From contig CAWVKD010000067.1 in NCBI GenBank assembly GCA_963929765.1, positions 1 through 64,000 on the forward strand: a stretch of DNA of 64,000 nt, read 5' to 3'. The notes below the pieces were generated by a model, which saw nothing but the letters and a program-made list of their open reading frames with translations, ran no database searches and had not been told where the DNA came from. Made by a program: the position numbers and the translations under genes. Below are positions 8,613 to 17,856 of the stretch, one piece after another (within the stretch, counting starts at the first letter, position 1; the number at the start of each line of letters is the position of its first letter). Origin of the DNA: RGIG529 sp963929765 (GTDB taxonomy: Bacteria > Bacillota > Clostridia > Oscillospirales > Oscillospiraceae).

Positions 8613-9071
8613 ATGGCGTTTAATGCATAGGCGAGGTAAGATCTATGTCCGCCTTTAATGAGAGCTATTTGAAGAGATAAAAAAGTCTTTCTGCCCCGTG
8701 GTTTAGCGTCCATTGCATAACTGCTCCAAACATAGATTTCCTGTTCCTTTATGCGGAACACATCGATTAAAGCCAAGCTTGCAGATTTCCCATATTGTTC
8801 CTTTTAGCGACGTTGCCATATAATAGGTAGCCAGTGGCACGTCATCTTCAACAACGAAGAAAATCATAGCTCCTCGATTTATTTCTTCATCAATCTTTTC
8901 GAATTTCTCTTGATTTTGCTCTTCCAAAAAGCCAATCATGGAATGGACGACATCAACTAAAATAATCATTCTTGATAGAATCACTAGATGTATAACAATA
9001 ACTCCCGTATAATCTTTTGCACAAATACTTGAATCAAATGCTACATGTGAATTACAAGCTTCACTTATCAT
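8613..9071 (-). pseudogene. Degraded GNAT-family N-acetyltransferase gene
   Basis: The minus-strand frames hold recognisable acetyltransferase pieces: a segment around DDVPLATYYMA, then WEICKLGFNR and VPHKGTG (the acetyl-CoA-binding turn), and in another frame LNHGAERLFYL followed by stops. The pieces are in order but spread over at least two frames with internal stop codons. The gene once encoded a GNAT acetyltransferase and is now broken. The N-terminal third is not recognisable. Confidence 0.6.
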
Positions 9072-9082
9072 CTAATAATTGT

Positions 9083-9290
9083 GGGTTAAGTCGCCATACA
9101 ATTCGGAAAGCTGAGAAAATGCTAAAACCTATCATCATGTTCACCTATACGCTCAAAAAGTTGGAAGCTGATCATCTGGTGCAACAAAAAACGAAGATAA
9201 TATAATGAAATACTGCCTCGGACGCAATATGCTTTCATCGAGAGAGCAGGGAGTTACCGCCGATTTTCTACGCTATTTCCCCAGGAGGCA
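9083..9290 (+). pseudogene. Possible remnant of an HxlR-family regulator
   Basis: A plus-strand stretch contains KMLKPIIMFTYTLKKLEADHLV and then, in a shifted frame, PRTQYAFIERAG. Together these resemble the HxlR core in which a MLTQxLRELExDGLV helix is followed by PRVEYSLTExG. No intact frame exists. The assignment rests on short similarity only. Confidence 0.4.
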
Positions 9291-9363
9291 TAAAGTGCAT
9301 TCCATGACCAAATTTATATGATGCGGAAGAAACCCAAATGGAGTTTCGATGATATGTAATAAG

Positions 9364-9402
9364 CGCCGAAATGGTTCAATTGATCATTGAATCATTTCGG
9401 CG
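9364..9402. terminator. Hairpin downstream of the sirtuin gene
   Basis: CGCCGAAATG 9364-9373 pairs with CATTTCGGCG 9393-9402, extended by TTCAAT/ATTGAA. U-tracts are short, so it may act as a weak terminator or mRNA 3' end. Confidence 0.5.
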
Positions 9403-9444
9403 TTTGTCATGATACATTTTAGGTAGATCGCTGAAATAGAACGA

Positions 9445-10332
9445 CTACTTTGCATCGACTCCCCCATGAATTTGTTTCAACACATTTCCAATATCTCCAT
9501 TGATGCAAATGGACTGATGTGCAATTTCACGTGGACATTCTGCCTGACCATCGTTGATACAGACATAAACTGCCTGTTTGTTTTGAGCAGTCATTTGCCA
9601 AAATGGATACTTGATGATAACAGGAGTATTATAACCTATACCCAATTCCACAAACAGAATCTGTTTATTTGCATTTGCCTGTAAAAATTTTTTATAACGT
9701 TTCGCGGCTGTATGCCAGCCCATATCCTCCACAAAAGTATCATCCGCCCGAAGATTCATGGACATAGGCGCCCCGCAGACGGGGCAGTACGGCACCAATT
9801 CCTTTGGAATTTTCATTTCACTTTGCTCCGCCAGCATTTTTTTGACTATGGATTCATTGTCGTAGGTCTTGTAGTGGCATGGCTTGGAACATTGCCAGAG
9901 GCCATAATCCCCCTGGGTGTAGAAAAGTCTTTGTTTATCGAACCCTGCCTTTTGAAAACAGTGGTCCACATTAGTGGTAATCACAAAATAGTTTGTCCCT
10001 TGTACAAAGCGAAAGAGCAATTCATACACTGGCTTCGGCGCATCCATATACCGGTTGATGTAAATATTGCGGCTCCAAAAAGCCCATTGTTCTTCCAGCG
10101 TGTCGTAGGGATAAAATCCCCCGGAATACATATCATGAAACCCATACTTCGCCTCAAAGTCTGCAAAATATCGGTGAAACCGCTCCCCATTGTACACAAG
10201 TCCTGCAGAGGTGGAAAGACCCGCACCAGCACCGACAACAACAGCATCAGCCGTTTCCAACTTCTCTTTGAGTTTGTCAATATGTACCGAGTAAGTCTCG
10301 GTAGATTTCATCATCGACATCCTTGAAAACAT
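9445..10332 (-). CDS. Class M sirtuin (SirTM), protein ADP-ribosyltransferase-like
   Basis: A 295-residue Sir2-family protein. It has the NAD-binding GAGAGLSTSAGL motif near residue 35, TTNVDH, and a zinc module built from CSKPC and CPVC. Where deacylating sirtuins have the catalytic His-Gly, this protein has TQGDYG, i.e. Gln, a hallmark described for SirTM enzymes that ADP-ribosylate proteins. It overlaps the macrodomain gene by 56 bases, and a GGAGG lies nine bases before the ATG at 10332. In characterised SirTM operons the target is a lipoylated GcvH-like protein encoded alongside; none is found here. Enzymatic class is inferred from sequence and pairing. Confidence 0.85.
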   Translation of the reverse strand: MFSRMSMMKSTETYSVHIDKLKEKLETADAVVVGAGAGLSTSAGLVYNGERFHRYFADFEAKYGFHDMYSGGFYPYDTLEEQWAFWSRNIYINRYMDAPKPVYELLFRFVQGTNYFVITTNVDHCFQKAGFDKQRLFYTQGDYGLWQCSKPCHYKTYDNESIVKKMLAEQSEMKIPKELVPYCPVCGAPMSMNLRADDTFVEDMGWHTAAKRYKKFLQANANKQILFVELGIGYNTPVIIKYPFWQMTAQNKQAVYVCINDGQAECPREIAHQSICINGDIGNVLKQIHGGVDAK

Positions 10333-11056
10333 TAAATATTACCTCCATACCGCTGTGCGTTCGCGTCATAAAACTTCGAACCGTCTGGATAGCAATTTCT
10401 GCCCCGAGCCGGTTGGGAAAATGGAATTCACCTGTGGAAATACAACAAAACGCAACACTTTTGATCTGCTTTTGATCTGCCAGCGTCAGGCAGGCATGGT
10501 AGCAGGAGGCAAGGAGCCGCTTATGTTCCTCGGTCACTGTATCCTCAATAATCGGTCCAACCGTATGAAGCACATATTGGCAAGGCAAATTGAAAGCCGG
10601 TGTCAGTTTGGCTGTCCCAGTCTTCTCACTGTGCCCCTGCCGCTTCATCAGTTCTGCGCAGGCAAGTCTCAGCTGAATCCCTGCAAATGTATGGATACAG
10701 TTATCAATACAGCTATGGCAAGGGACATAGCAGCCTGTCATGCCACTGTTGGCGGCATTGACGATAGCGCCACAGCGCAAAGTGGTGATATCCCCTTTCC
10801 AGAGGTAGATTCCTTGTGTTACCGGTGTCAGGTCGCAAACATCGGTAATGCCTTTTCCCGCTATTTCTTCCTGTAAATACGCATCCTGCACCGTCAGAAA
10901 TGTCTGACTGATGGGTTTCGGCATCCGAACGTTCATCAACGCACGAAGTAAAATCCTTTGCGTCTGTTCCTCTGCAGGAATCTGTATATGAGAATACTGA
11001 GACTGTTCCCGTAGCAGTTCTCGGATCAGAAAAAGTCTTCTTTCTGTTTGTGTCAT
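10277..11056 (-). CDS. Zinc-type macrodomain protein, protein-ADP-ribose hydrolase
   Basis: A 259-residue protein with an alpha-helical N-terminal region of about 85 residues and a macrodomain. Visible are GDITTLRCGAIVNAANS (ADP-ribose binding), the Cys/His cluster CHSCIDNCIH expected to bind zinc in the SirTM-linked family, and AFCCISTGEFHFP near the distal ribose site. It removes ADP-ribose placed by the adjacent sirtuin, so the pair forms a reversible modification switch. I chose the ATG at 11056; a GTG at 11065 is also possible. The gene is followed with overlap by the sirtuin. Confidence 0.88.
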   Translation of the reverse strand: MTQTERRLFLIRELLREQSQYSHIQIPAEEQTQRILLRALMNVRMPKPISQTFLTVQDAYLQEEIAGKGITDVCDLTPVTQGIYLWKGDITTLRCGAIVNAANSGMTGCYVPCHSCIDNCIHTFAGIQLRLACAELMKRQGHSEKTGTAKLTPAFNLPCQYVLHTVGPIIEDTVTEEHKRLLASCYHACLTLADQKQIKSVAFCCISTGEFHFPNRLGAEIAIQTVRSFMTRTHSGMEVIFNVFKDVDDEIYRDLLGTY

Positions 11057-11094
11057 ATCAACCACGCTTTCTTACCGCATTCACCCGGCAATTT

Positions 11095-11181
11095 TCATAT
11101 GTAGTTTCCGCAGTGGAGACAGTGCTCCTGCTGGGTGACAAAAGGTCGCTCCGCCGTAATGCACTGCTGGGGACAGACGGA
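11095..11181 (-). pseudogene. Short remnant of a 4Fe-4S ferredoxin-like domain
   Basis: One minus-strand frame reads SVCPQQCITAERP and then EHCLHCGN before a stop, resembling the end of a ferredoxin-type domain with CxxxCP and CxxCGN motifs. It is flanked by stops and is too short to be a gene. It lies directly upstream of the macrodomain gene. Confidence 0.4.
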
Positions 11182-11321
11182 TCATTTCCTTGTATTTGGT
11201 GTATCCCAGGATCTGGACCTGACCATTGGAGAAAAGCTTTTGGCAAAAATTCTTTATATTTTAAGTGTAACATTTAATTCTGAAGTTAAGAAATGATGTG
11301 AAGATATATTTACAAAAAGAA

Positions 11322-11450
11322 ATGCCTATCTGCTCGGTGGCAACTACTGTTTCTCTAATTGAGATTAAATGGAAATTTTTGATTATGAACAATCTATTGG
11401 TGCGACCCTAGAGATTTAATGAGCTAAAAAAGGATTTGGCAGGAACCAGC
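11322..11450 (+). pseudogene. HxlR-family regulator remnant
   Basis: From an ATG at 11322 the frame reads MPICSVATTVSLIEIKWKFLI, matching the HxlR start where a cysteine precedes a conserved GGKWK helix. After a TAG the same frame continues RFNELKKDLAGTSSKIL, the next HxlR helix-turn-helix segment. Further stops follow. HxlR proteins sense thiol or aldehyde stress, and several other redox gene remnants lie nearby. Confidence 0.6.
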
Positions 11451-11733
11451 TCAAAAATATTGGCGGATAGTTGACGATCTACGGAAGCAGACGAAATCAT
11501 TGCCGCAAATACTGCCAAATCCAGAATCAGCTGAAAATACGAAACGGCGTGTACGTTCTACGGAAGATACTTTTGTACCAGCTCCAGTTGAGAATGTGAT
11601 GGACGATAAAAAGGACAAAGATCTGCGCCAGGCCTTCACATAAGCCTTTAGCTGCTGCAGAGCACTGAGAGTCGTGAGCGCAGTGACAGTAACCAGCTCC
11701 CACATCCGGTTGTCTAGACTCCCGATATAGCAA
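11440..11733 (-). pseudogene. DUF4405-type membrane protein remnant
   Basis: A minus-strand segment reads VLFIVHHILNWSWYKSIF followed by RRTYTPFRI, the core of DUF4405 membrane proteins (cytochrome b561-like, with paired histidines). The continuation LILDLAVFAAMISS is in a different frame. The gene is broken by at least one frameshift and lacks a recognisable start. Confidence 0.55.
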
Positions 11734-11872
11734 ATGTCACCAAAAATGTATCCCTGCAAGATCTGCATGGAACACTGTCAATACCTTCGTTTCCCGCTTT
11801 ATGGTGTGAAACAGCCCATTCATCTTTTATCTGGTTCGTTCTTTTCTATCCATGATGATCTCTTCGTTTCTT

Positions 11873-12349
11873 CTATTGCTGTTCCTCAGCCCATTGTTTC
11901 AACACTTCTTTGGAAAGGCCGCCATTCATCAGCCGTCCATCTTTCAGGATTGCATTGGGGCAGGAGGAAGACAATTCCTTCGCGGTTTTTCCGAGACCAC
12001 TCCCACCGGAGGTGGCAAACAGGATGATGGTTTTCCCCGAGAAGTCATAGCTTTCCAGAAAGGTACGGATGATTCGAGGCGCTGTATACCACCAGATGGG
12101 GAATCCCAAAAAAATACGGTCATAGGCCGCAATGTTTGCATCCTTGTCCGCCAGTTCTGGGCGAGCCGCAGGATCACTCATTTCCAGGCTACTGCGGGAA
12201 TGCTTATCTTGCCAGTCGAGATCCTTTTGCGTGTAGGGTATTGCTGGCTTGATTTCATATAGATCTCCCGCAACGGCAGCCGCAAGAGCAGTAGCGGCTT
12301 TTGCAGTCATGCCGCTTGCCGAAAAATATGCTACTAATGTTTTACTCAT
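11873..12349 (-). CDS. Flavodoxin
   Basis: A 158-residue flavodoxin. The N-terminal MSKTLVAYFSASGMTAKAA gives the beta-strand and FMN phosphate-binding loop, LGFPIWWYTAPRII the 60s loop with aromatic stacking residues, and FATSGGSGLGKT the 90s loop. The ATG follows a GGAG. Such proteins carry electrons in the cytosol, and members of this subtype are often found next to HxlR, LysR or AraC regulators, as here. It is intact although its neighbours on both sides are decayed. Confidence 0.92.
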   Translation of the reverse strand: MSKTLVAYFSASGMTAKAATALAAAVAGDLYEIKPAIPYTQKDLDWQDKHSRSSLEMSDPAARPELADKDANIAAYDRIFLGFPIWWYTAPRIIRTFLESYDFSGKTIILFATSGGSGLGKTAKELSSSCPNAILKDGRLMNGGLSKEVLKQWAEEQQ

Positions 12350-12369
12350 TGTATATCTACTCCTTTTTG

Positions 12370-13120
12370 TTTATTCTGCTGTGATAATCGTAGGGTACCG
12401 GGTCTGCCATTCTTTCATCAACACCCTGGTTCGCTGACCAGCTCTGGATATCATATGAAGAAGATGAGACTTCTTCTTCGTGGCCGTCAAAGAAGATATT
12501 GCCCGAAATTGCAGCACTTGATACGGCCTGTGTGATGGAGCCCCACACTACTGGACAGCCCGCCAGTGCCATGAGAGCAGAACAGATAGACCTGCTTTCT
12601 GGAAAGGTCATGCTTTTTCAGAAAAGAAAGCAGCTGGGCCCTGGTCATATCGTACCACCGGTTGAGATATTCCAAGAAAACCATATCATAACTGATCCAG
12701 ATTCTCAACGCTCTCCACCAGTGCAGGACAAGCATGATAGCCCTTTCTTAATTGGCTCTTACAAGACATTTATCCCCAATCACAGAAATAGGCCTCTGCC
12801 ACATAGATAGAGAAACGATCTTCTCCAATCTCCTTCTACACCCATTCCACCAGTCTCTACACATTTCTAAGGGCAATCACACAGGGAGAGGTAATGGCGT
12901 CTACACCGTCTTTCAGAATGGAATTATCCTTCCTGGAAAAATAAACTACTAAAATATTGGAGCCGGTTTCGTCCTCGCCAGCTTCCCATTCCGGATTTAT
13001 TTCTTTGGAAGATGATTCCGGCATGGATGTCCGGATGGTATCTGATGGATCCATATTTTCTTCGCTTGGCATACTTTCAAAATTCCCACAATCTGTTGTC
13101 GAAAAGCAGCGTGGCAGCCA
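12370..13120 (-). pseudogene. Second flavodoxin gene, disrupted by several stops and frameshifts
   Basis: Pieces of a longer, lipoprotein-type flavodoxin appear in order on the minus strand: NILVVYFSRKDNSI (start of the fold), KDGVDAITS, GEDRFSIYV, then EYLNRWYDM and LFCSHGTGG in another frame, and DIQSW near the end. At least four stops and two frame changes interrupt them. It is a paralogue of the intact flavodoxin immediately downstream. Confidence 0.75.
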
Positions 13121-13239
13121 AGAGCTTCGCTATCATTTTTCATCAGATACAGCTGTTGTATTTTAATTGTATTATAGAACCGTCCTTATAAAATGTCTAA
13201 TACTTATTATTTATCTTGAACCATACGCACAGCGCATGG

Positions 13240-13433
13240 CTGCAATGAAATGAATGAGATAAATACTTCTTCGCAAAACGAAAATCCAATTTCTATCGTG
13301 CTTGTACGCACATCATGTTAATCTCTTGAATAAACAGAGAAGGTAGCTGCATCACATGCAGAACATCCGCAGCACAAGGAATATTGCCCTCAGTAGCGGT
13401 TGTTAAAAAGTATCGCAATGTGCGCAGCTCCAC
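13240..13433 (-). pseudogene. LysR-family regulator remnant (N-terminal domain)
   Basis: From a GTG at 13433 the frame reads VELRTLRYFLTTATEGNI followed by AADVLHVMQ, the hallmark LysR winged-helix start. It ends at a TAG after about 50 codons, and nothing recognisable follows. The C-terminal effector domain is gone. Confidence 0.65.
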
Positions 13434-13786
13434 CTTCCATCACTCGTATTCTCGTATTTAATATCGTCTAAAGCACAGCATATTCATGCGCACAGTCAAT
13501 ATCTTTATACATCAGTACGTTTTTTGTATCATTTTATCTTGATGCAACATTACCCCTTATCTATTATCCTATTGGTAATAAGCAATTAGCCCAAACCTAT
13601 ATCGGGACATCAGATTACATCACAGCCCATCAAAATGGTGACATTCAATATGCTATATATTCTTGAACGACTCATTTTATAGATGTAAGCGCATAATCAC
13701 AATCCTGCACTACCATTATCCGCATGTTAGTTGTCAACTCATTGTTAAAAACTGACGATATCATTCGTCCCCACAGCATGAAAAGC
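13434..13786. other. Intergenic stretch without a supported gene
   Basis: AT-rich sequence between the LysR remnant and the end of the P-type ATPase gene. I see no open frame with a credible start, no convincing hairpin and no repeat. Confidence 0.5.
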
Positions 13787-15790
13787 TCAAAGTTTCTTTA
13801 CGAACAAAGCCCGTATGGCGTTAAAGACGGCAAGGATCATCACACCCACATCGGCAAAGACCGCCAGCCACATATTGGCAAAGCCCAAAGCCACCAGCAC
13901 AAGACAAATCAACTTCACACCAATGGCTACCACGATATTCTGGTAAACGATGCGTAAACACTTACGGCTGATTTTAATTGCCTTAGCAATCTGCATAGGG
14001 TCATCATCCATCAGCACTACATCGGCAGCCTCAATGGCAGCGTCTGAACCCATAGCACCCATGGCAATGCCAATGTCCGCCCGACGAAGTACAGGGGCAT
14101 CGTTGATGCCGTCACCCACAAAGGCCAGCTTAGCTTTATCACTGGTTTTCATCTTCAGTAGCTCTTCCACTTTTTCCACTTTATCAGCTGGCAGTAGTTG
14201 GCTGTACACCTGATCAATACCCAGGTTTCCAGCTACCTGGTCAGCAACCTTCTTGATATCACCCGTAAGCATGACGGTCTTGTGAACCCCCGCCGCCTTC
14301 AGGGCCTGAACAGCCTGTTTGGAATGAGGTTTCACTATGTCGGAGATGACGATATGTCCGGCATAGTTGCCATGAATGGCCATGTGGATGATGGTGCCTA
14401 CGCTGTGGCAGGAGATGTACTGCACCCCCAACCGATCCATCAGTTTGTCGTTTCCGGCAGCCACCTCTACGCCGTCTACCTTGGCGATCACACCATTACC
14501 GCTGATCTCCTGAATATCGGTAACCCGGCTACGATCGATTTCCTTGCCATAGGCTTTCTGAAGACTCTTGCTAATAGGGTGGGATGAAGCACTCTCTGCC
14601 AAAGCAGCGTACTCCACCAGTTTGGCATCATCAATCTTGCTGTGGTGGATACCGTTGACCTCAAATACACCCTGAGTCAGGGTACCAGTCTTATCAAAAA
14701 CTACCACCTTAGTTTGAGACAAAGTTTCTAAATAGTTGGAGCCCTTTACCAGAACGCCCGCTTTGCTGGCACCGCCGATTCCCGCGAAAAAGGACAAAGG
14801 AATGGAGATAACCAAGGCACAAGGACAGCTAGCTACTAGGAAAGTGAGGGCCCGGTAAATCCAGGTTTCCCATCCGGCATCTAACCCCAGGGCGAATATC
14901 CTCACCAATGGCGGCAGGATAGCCAATGCCAGTGCTGCATAGCAGACCACCGGGGTATAAATCTTGGCAAATCGAGAGATAAAGTCTTCAGACCTGGACT
15001 TGCGGGAGGAGGCGTTCTCCACCAGATCCAGGATTTTGGACACAGTGCTCTCTCCAAACTCCTTAGTAGTCTGGATATACAGTAGACCGGTCATGTTAAT
15101 GCAACCGCTTACGATTTCATCCCCGTTCTTGACCTCACGAGGCAAGCTTTCACCGGTGAGTGCTGCGGTATTCAGTGTGGAGTAACCTTCCACCACAGTG
15201 CCATCAATAGGCACCTTTTCACCAGGTTGAACCACGATAATGGTGCCAACGCTAACCTCATTCGGGTCCACCTGTTCTAATTTGCCATCGTGCTCAATGT
15301 TGGCGTAATCCGGGCGGATATCCATCAGGTCGCAGATGTTCCGTCGGCTCTTGCCTACGGCGTAGGACTGGAACCATTCGCCAACTTGGTAAAACAGCAT
15401 GACGGCAATAGCCTCCAGATAGTCCCCATTTTGGTACACAGCTAGGGCTAAGGCTCCCAATGTTGCCACGGCCATAAGAAAATTCTCGTCAAAGACCTGA
15501 CCATTGCGGATACCTTTATATGCTTTCCGCAGGATGTCATAGCCGATGATCAAGTAATCTACCAGAAAAATAGCCAAACGAGCCCAGCGGCCTCCGTTCT
15601 CTAACGGTTCAGAAATTGTAGCCTCGAAAGTCTGAAGAACCAGTAATAATATCGTGGCAGCCAGGATGCGCCACAACATCACCTTTTGTTTTTGAGTCAT
15701 GTTAGCGGAAGGCCTCATTCCAATGACTTGAAGAATCAAAGCAAGAAGCGCAACCACAATTAGCAGACCATATATAATGTATTCCTGCAT
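13787..15790 (-). CDS. Heavy-metal-translocating P-type ATPase (P1B)
   Basis: A 667-residue P1B-type ATPase. It has paired N-terminal helices, the actuator TGES, the metal-binding SCPCALVIS motif in the membrane, the phosphorylation site DKTGTLT, an SSHPIS variant of the HP motif, and the GDGINDAPVL hinge. CPC with this helix pattern fits Zn/Cd/Pb export (CadA/ZntA-like) better than copper, which is inferred. It lacks the usual N-terminal HMA domain; a separate HMA protein is encoded just upstream. The ATG at 15790 follows AAGGAT; a longer in-frame start would add ten unrelated residues. Confidence 0.9.
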   Translation of the reverse strand: MQEYIIYGLLIVVALLALILQVIGMRPSANMTQKQKVMLWRILAATILLLVLQTFEATISEPLENGGRWARLAIFLVDYLIIGYDILRKAYKGIRNGQVFDENFLMAVATLGALALAVYQNGDYLEAIAVMLFYQVGEWFQSYAVGKSRRNICDLMDIRPDYANIEHDGKLEQVDPNEVSVGTIIVVQPGEKVPIDGTVVEGYSTLNTAALTGESLPREVKNGDEIVSGCINMTGLLYIQTTKEFGESTVSKILDLVENASSRKSRSEDFISRFAKIYTPVVCYAALALAILPPLVRIFALGLDAGWETWIYRALTFLVASCPCALVISIPLSFFAGIGGASKAGVLVKGSNYLETLSQTKVVVFDKTGTLTQGVFEVNGIHHSKIDDAKLVEYAALAESASSHPISKSLQKAYGKEIDRSRVTDIQEISGNGVIAKVDGVEVAAGNDKLMDRLGVQYISCHSVGTIIHMAIHGNYAGHIVISDIVKPHSKQAVQALKAAGVHKTVMLTGDIKKVADQVAGNLGIDQVYSQLLPADKVEKVEELLKMKTSDKAKLAFVGDGINDAPVLRRADIGIAMGAMGSDAAIEAADVVLMDDDPMQIAKAIKISRKCLRIVYQNIVVAIGVKLICLVLVALGFANMWLAVFADVGVMILAVFNAIRALFVKKL

Positions 15791-15897
15791 ATTGATTATC
15801 CTTTCTATGGATTGCTTCATGGTTTACTTTTAATTGAAAAAGAAGTACCCTATAAGCAGCTGCTCCTAGAACGCTTTCTTAAGGGAATCACCGATTC

Positions 15898-16116
15898 TCA
15901 CTGGAAGATCTCACAGTCGGGCTCCACTTTCTTACAGGCCTTGACTACATCCTGCATGACAGTTGCCGGTTCCTTGCCCTCGTCAAATTCAACGATCATC
16001 TTTTGGGTCATAAAATTTACCGTAGCCATTTTAACACCAGAAATTTTGCGAGCGGCATCCTCCATCAGGTTCGCACAGTTCGCGCAATCCACTTCAATCT
16101 TATACGTTTTTTTCAT
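15898..16116 (-). CDS. Heavy-metal-associated (HMA) domain protein
   Basis: A 72-residue soluble HMA domain with the metal-binding loop DCANCAN (CxxC) and typical GVKMATVNF and VEFDEG strands. It probably delivers or senses the metal exported by the following P-type ATPase, which lacks its own HMA domain; together they look like a split version of CadA. The ATG at 16116 follows AAGGAG; the C-terminus contains an extra cysteine in PDCEIF. It is first in the operon, behind an operator-like palindrome. Confidence 0.88.
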   Translation of the reverse strand: MKKTYKIEVDCANCANLMEDAARKISGVKMATVNFMTQKMIVEFDEGKEPATVMQDVVKACKKVEPDCEIFQ

Positions 16117-16159
16117 GATAAAACTCCTTCCCAAAATGTTGATTCATTTAATATAATAA

Positions 16160-16175
16160 TTAAGCAATTGTTTAA
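16160..16175 (-). promoter_or_regulatory. Operator-like palindrome upstream of the HMA/ATPase operon
   Basis: TTAAGCAATTGTTTAA at 16160-16175 is a near-perfect 16-base palindrome about 45 bases upstream of the HMA start. Its position and AT-rich arms fit a metal-responsive ArsR/SmtB-type site. An ArsR-family gene lies 2.3 kb away at 18449; the connection is inference. Confidence 0.45.
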
Positions 16176-16320
16176 CTGTAGTGCCATCATACAAAGAAAA
16201 TCCTTTTTCGTCAATACTTTCGGCTAATATCCTGCTATTCGGGCAAAAGATACTTCCATTTGGGAAAACAGATTCTGCTGTACGAAAAATTGTATTAGGA
16301 AGTACAATTTCTTTTGCACG

Positions 16321-16349
16321 AAAAATGGGAGCTGCTCACGACAGCTCCC
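16321..16349 (-). terminator. Intrinsic terminator (minus strand)
   Basis: GGGAGCTG 16327-16334 pairs with CAGCTCCC 16342-16349. On the minus strand it is followed by a U-tract (A run 16321-16325 on the plus strand). It follows the small minus-strand frame at 16360-16536. Confidence 0.7.
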
Positions 16350-16359
16350 GCTTTTCAGT

Positions 16360-16536
16360 CTAATGTGCACTTTCAGAAATTTGCGGCACGCTTTTTTTCC
16401 ATCGACGAAAAAGACGATGCGCCCGTTCAGAACAGGGCACCCGACTGTATGGACCGCATCCCTATGGCAAGCCAACATAACGGCTCACATAAAGGTCCCC
16501 TGTCGGACAATTTTCCGTTAAAATAATTTCATCCAT
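16360..16536 (-). pseudogene. Small unidentified frame with an internal TAG
   Basis: A minus-strand ATG at 16536 opens a frame (MDEIILTENCPTGDLYV...) that meets an in-frame TAG after 20 codons and continues to a second TAG at 16362, just before a good terminator. I do not recognise it. It may be a gene remnant. Confidence 0.3.
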
Positions 16537-16553
16537 AAAATGGCTGTTGCTTC

Positions 16554-16880
16554 TTAATAAAAATCCAAAGTTTCTCCATTTTTCGGAGTGATGCAACATT
16601 CCGCCACGTCCTGTTCATTCAGAAAGTCCCGAAATTCCGTTTGGATCACTGTAGCATGGTTAACAGCATCCATGTGATTGGCAATAATGGTGGCTTTGCG
16701 TGCAACTTTACACACTTTCAAGACATCCACTTTCTCTATGATGAGCCGCCAATCCTCGTCAACTCTGCTCCGCAGGCATTGACAATTACAATGCCACATG
16801 TATGTCCAGCTGATCGATTAGAAGACATACCATACAGGTTGGGTACGAATGAGTATCACACACGATATACGACGACATTC
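16554..16880 (-). pseudogene. Metallo-beta-lactamase-fold hydrolase remnant (C-terminal part)
   Basis: The last 60 codons read DVLKVCKVARKATIIANHMDAVNHA, then EFRDFLNEQDV and an ITPKNGET ending, closely resembling the C-terminus of small MBL-fold metal-dependent hydrolases. Upstream, VNACGAEL is found in another frame followed by a stop. No metal-binding HxHxDH segment remains. Confidence 0.55.
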
Positions 16881-16947
16881 CGGTGTTTCCTACTTTGCTT
16901 TCTTACGTTTCCAATAACTTTGCAAATCTCCCTTACTCCTGACTGAA

Positions 16948-17823
16948 TCAAGCCCCCATGAATTTTTGCAGTTTGTCTCGTTGTGCGGAAAAATCTTGCA
17001 GTCCAAGATCATACAGCTCTCGTTCTGCTTGCTCTTTCATGGAATAAGTCCCCACACGGATGGGCTTGCTAGCCGCAAAAACGAAAGCAACGCCCTCCTG
17101 CTCAAGTGAAAATACTTCTTTTAAATTTTTATTGTACAAAATATGCCTTTGATCAATCGCATTTACAATGTTAGGATATGTACGGCCGATACGCCGATAC
17201 AACAAACGCATCCCCTGTGGCTTGCGTACATAGTCTCGGTTTTTGGACAGAATAACTACCAGCTTCTTACAACCTTGCTCCAAGGCGTGACGAACCGGAA
17301 TGGCATCTGTTAAACCCCCATCAAAATAAGGGGTTCCGTTCAGCGTAATCGGCCGGCATATGGCTGGGATGGCGCTGGAGGCCATAATCAGGCGGTAGTC
17401 ATCCTGTTTCATCATCTCCCGGCCAAAGTATTCCGGTTTTCCCATCAGTGCATTTGTAACAACAGCCTGATATTCTGCTGGATTTTTCATAAAAGCCGGA
17501 AAGTCCAGAGGGTCTTTACCGTCTGCGCATGTTAGATCCCCGTAAATATATTTCAGGCCAAACAAATCTCCAGTTTTCAGCAGACTTTTCACTCCGAAAT
17601 AGTTGGAAGAGTGGATGTGATCTGTGAAAAATCGCAAGTTTCGCTTTTTCTGCCCTGCTATGTACGACGCCAAATTCCCCGCTCCTGCAGATGCGCCAAT
17701 ACAGTAATCAAAGGTGATTTTTTCGTCGAGAAATGCGTCTAGAATGCCAGCATTGTAGGCGCACTTCATTCCTCCACCTTCCACAACTAATCCGATTTTT
17801 TCATGAGTTTTCGTTGTCAACAT
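16948..17823 (-). CDS. Patatin-like phospholipase family protein
   Basis: A 291-residue patatin-like lipid acyl hydrolase. The oxyanion-hole motif VEGGGMKCAY lies near residue 14, the nucleophile in GASAGAGN near 45, and the catalytic aspartate in FDGGLTDAIP near 168; together these give the Ser-Asp dyad. The family hydrolyses phospholipids or lysophospholipids. The gene lies 33 bases after the Rrf2 regulator and probably shares its transcript. C-terminal residues resemble the YjjU/RssA-type bacterial patatins. Substrate unknown. Confidence 0.9.
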   Translation of the reverse strand: MLTTKTHEKIGLVVEGGGMKCAYNAGILDAFLDEKITFDYCIGASAGAGNLASYIAGQKKRNLRFFTDHIHSSNYFGVKSLLKTGDLFGLKYIYGDLTCADGKDPLDFPAFMKNPAEYQAVVTNALMGKPEYFGREMMKQDDYRLIMASSAIPAICRPITLNGTPYFDGGLTDAIPVRHALEQGCKKLVVILSKNRDYVRKPQGMRLLYRRIGRTYPNIVNAIDQRHILYNKNLKEVFSLEQEGVAFVFAASKPIRVGTYSMKEQAERELYDLGLQDFSAQRDKLQKFMGA

Positions 17824-17856
17824 CCCCTTATCAGGTATTTTCCCCCCTGTTTGTTC

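Noticed and set aside
9712..10326. Long open frame antisense to the sirtuin gene
   Set aside because: It is the shadow of a real gene on the other strand, with no ribosome site and no recognisable protein features.
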